Shown here in pieces: positions 63,385-64,000 of a stretch of DNA of 64,000 nt (the first letter of the stretch is position 1; each line of letters starts with the position of its first letter). Origin of the DNA: Ceratopteris richardii (lineage: Eukaryota > Streptophyta > Polypodiopsida > Polypodiales > Pteridaceae). The notes below the pieces were generated by a model. It was not told where the DNA came from, searched no databases, and saw nothing but the letters and a program-made list of their open reading frames with translations. Location of the stretch: the NCBI GenBank assembly GCA_020310875.1, contig CM035407.1:203207627-203271626 (forward strand), read 5' to 3'. Both the position numbers and the translations under genes were made by a program.

Positions 63385-63984
63385 TTAGTGAAGCTGCTTC
63401 TTTCGTTGTCTTCTTCTTTTCTTCTTCTTACTCGATTCTCCCTCAACACTGCCCCCCTCCTGGACTCTGTCGTCCCCGACAGGCTTTGATAAGCGACGGG
63501 CATATGTTTGATAAACTCTTTGCTCTGTATCATTTAGCTGATTGGCTTCACGTATCATGAGTTGTTTCCATTGTTCTGCCTTCACACCGTCATTGGGTGG
63601 TTGTCTATGATCTGCGAAGAAGCTAAGCTCATATGCCACTAATCTGGCATTTAAATTAGATGACATCTTCAAAAAGATCTCTGAATCTATCTCAAAAAAT
63701 CCTGTAAAGAAAGCTTCTTCGAAGGTTTGCATATATACACTTGGAAAGAACATAATTCTAGAATAATAAGCCATTATTGTTGGGCGGCTAGGCATAACTG
63801 ACAGGTCAAAAATGAGGATCTCCGTGCCCTGATTAATGCCTATGAAGTTCAAAAATGTGTATGCCGCATGCTTGAATACCTTCAAAACTGTGAGGATCAT
63901 GCTAAGTATTTTGTTGGTCATTTTTACAGCTAAATCAGGTACTGTCGCGTAATTCTGTAGCCAAAATTCTATGGTTTTGACCAT
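63385..63984 (-). pseudogene. ORF3 C-terminal end (RE9)
   Basis: 199 residues, open to near the window edge; the first ATG is internal to a longer frame. MVKTIEFWLQNYATVPDLAVKMTNKILSMIL, FLNIGINQG-type block, DLSVMPSRPTIMAYYSRIMFFPSVYMQTFEEAFF, EIDSEIFLKMSSNLNARLVAYELSFFADHRQPPNDGVKAEQWKQLMI, YARRLSKPVGDDRVQEGG, and a strongly basic end SSKKKKRRRQRKK that resembles a nuclear localisation signal. It gives the natural ORF3 C-terminus; RE8 loses it by frame change at 57588. Confidence 0.7.
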
Positions 63985-64000
63985 ATAATCCTCCGTTGGC

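Larger units (their letters stand above)
62013..64000 (-). mobile_element. RE9: family II element inserted in RE8, 3' part
   Basis: Minus-strand 3' LTR (62013-62906), polypurine tract, 3' UTR and the ORF3 C-terminus, running off the right edge. It interrupts RT of RE8; the 5 bp at its left are GCCAC (62008-62012), the candidate TSD. Confidence 0.85.

Overview
The window is repeat DNA from a large plant genome. I see no host protein gene and no bacterial or organelle gene. Almost every base belongs to LTR retrotransposons inserted into one another. The evidence is Ty3/Gypsy gag, protease, reverse transcriptase (RT), RNase H and integrase (INT) homology; primer binding sites (PBS) complementary to plant tRNA-Asp; a Copia PBS for initiator tRNA-Met; TG...CA LTRs; polypurine tracts; and 5-bp target site duplications (TSDs). 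A gymnosperm, fern or other big-genome plant is plausible, but the species cannot be read from the sequence.

Two related Gypsy families dominate; they look like the non-chromoviral (Tat/Athila-like) branch. Family I has LTRs of about 620 bp and no ORF after the integrase polyprotein. Family II has LTRs of about 870-890 bp and an extra long ORF ('ORF3': N-terminal domain, coiled coil, conserved C-terminal domain, basic tail) downstream of pol. Both share gag with three zinc knuckles, a first aspartic protease before RT (PRO1), RT-RNase H-INT, and an unexpected second retropepsin-like domain (PRO2) after INT, followed by a basic tail with repeated W-[VI]-x-K motifs. Every 5' leader visible in the window (between PBS and gag) carries a short-motif repeat array. 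The arrays differ between elements but all contain the palindromic octamer ATCGCGAT.

Layout: 1-2880, family I element RE1 (minus, 5' part: gag remnant, leader array, PBS, partial LTR). 2880-5350, degenerate RT/RNase H (plus) joined to an ORF3 relic (minus). 5641-10297, a 2.33-kb tandem duplication; each unit holds an INT tail relic, a Copia LTR, PBS and gag, and a family I LTR inserted in that gag. 9551-21834 plus 44310-44935, RE3, a family I element (minus) with gag, PRO1, RT, INT and PRO2, broken by a SINE (15267-15534), a solo LTR (16340-17363) and many stops. 21835-44309, RE4, a family II element (minus) inserted in the RE3 leader. 37105-43658, RE5, a young family I deletion derivative (plus) inserted in the 5' LTR of RE4, with perfect CGATA TSDs and a 793-codon open INT-PRO2 frame. 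44936-52068, RE6, family II (plus), 5' LTR truncated. 52069-55983, RE7, the 3' part of a family II element (minus). 55984-62012, RE8, family II (minus) inserted in RE7. 62013-64000, RE9, family II (minus) inserted in the RT of RE8 and running off the window.

None of the elements is intact. Their internal deletions differ, so mobilisation, if any, would need proteins supplied in trans. The order of nesting (Copia fragment, then RE3, then RE4, then RE5; and RE7, then RE8, then RE9) gives a relative age series.
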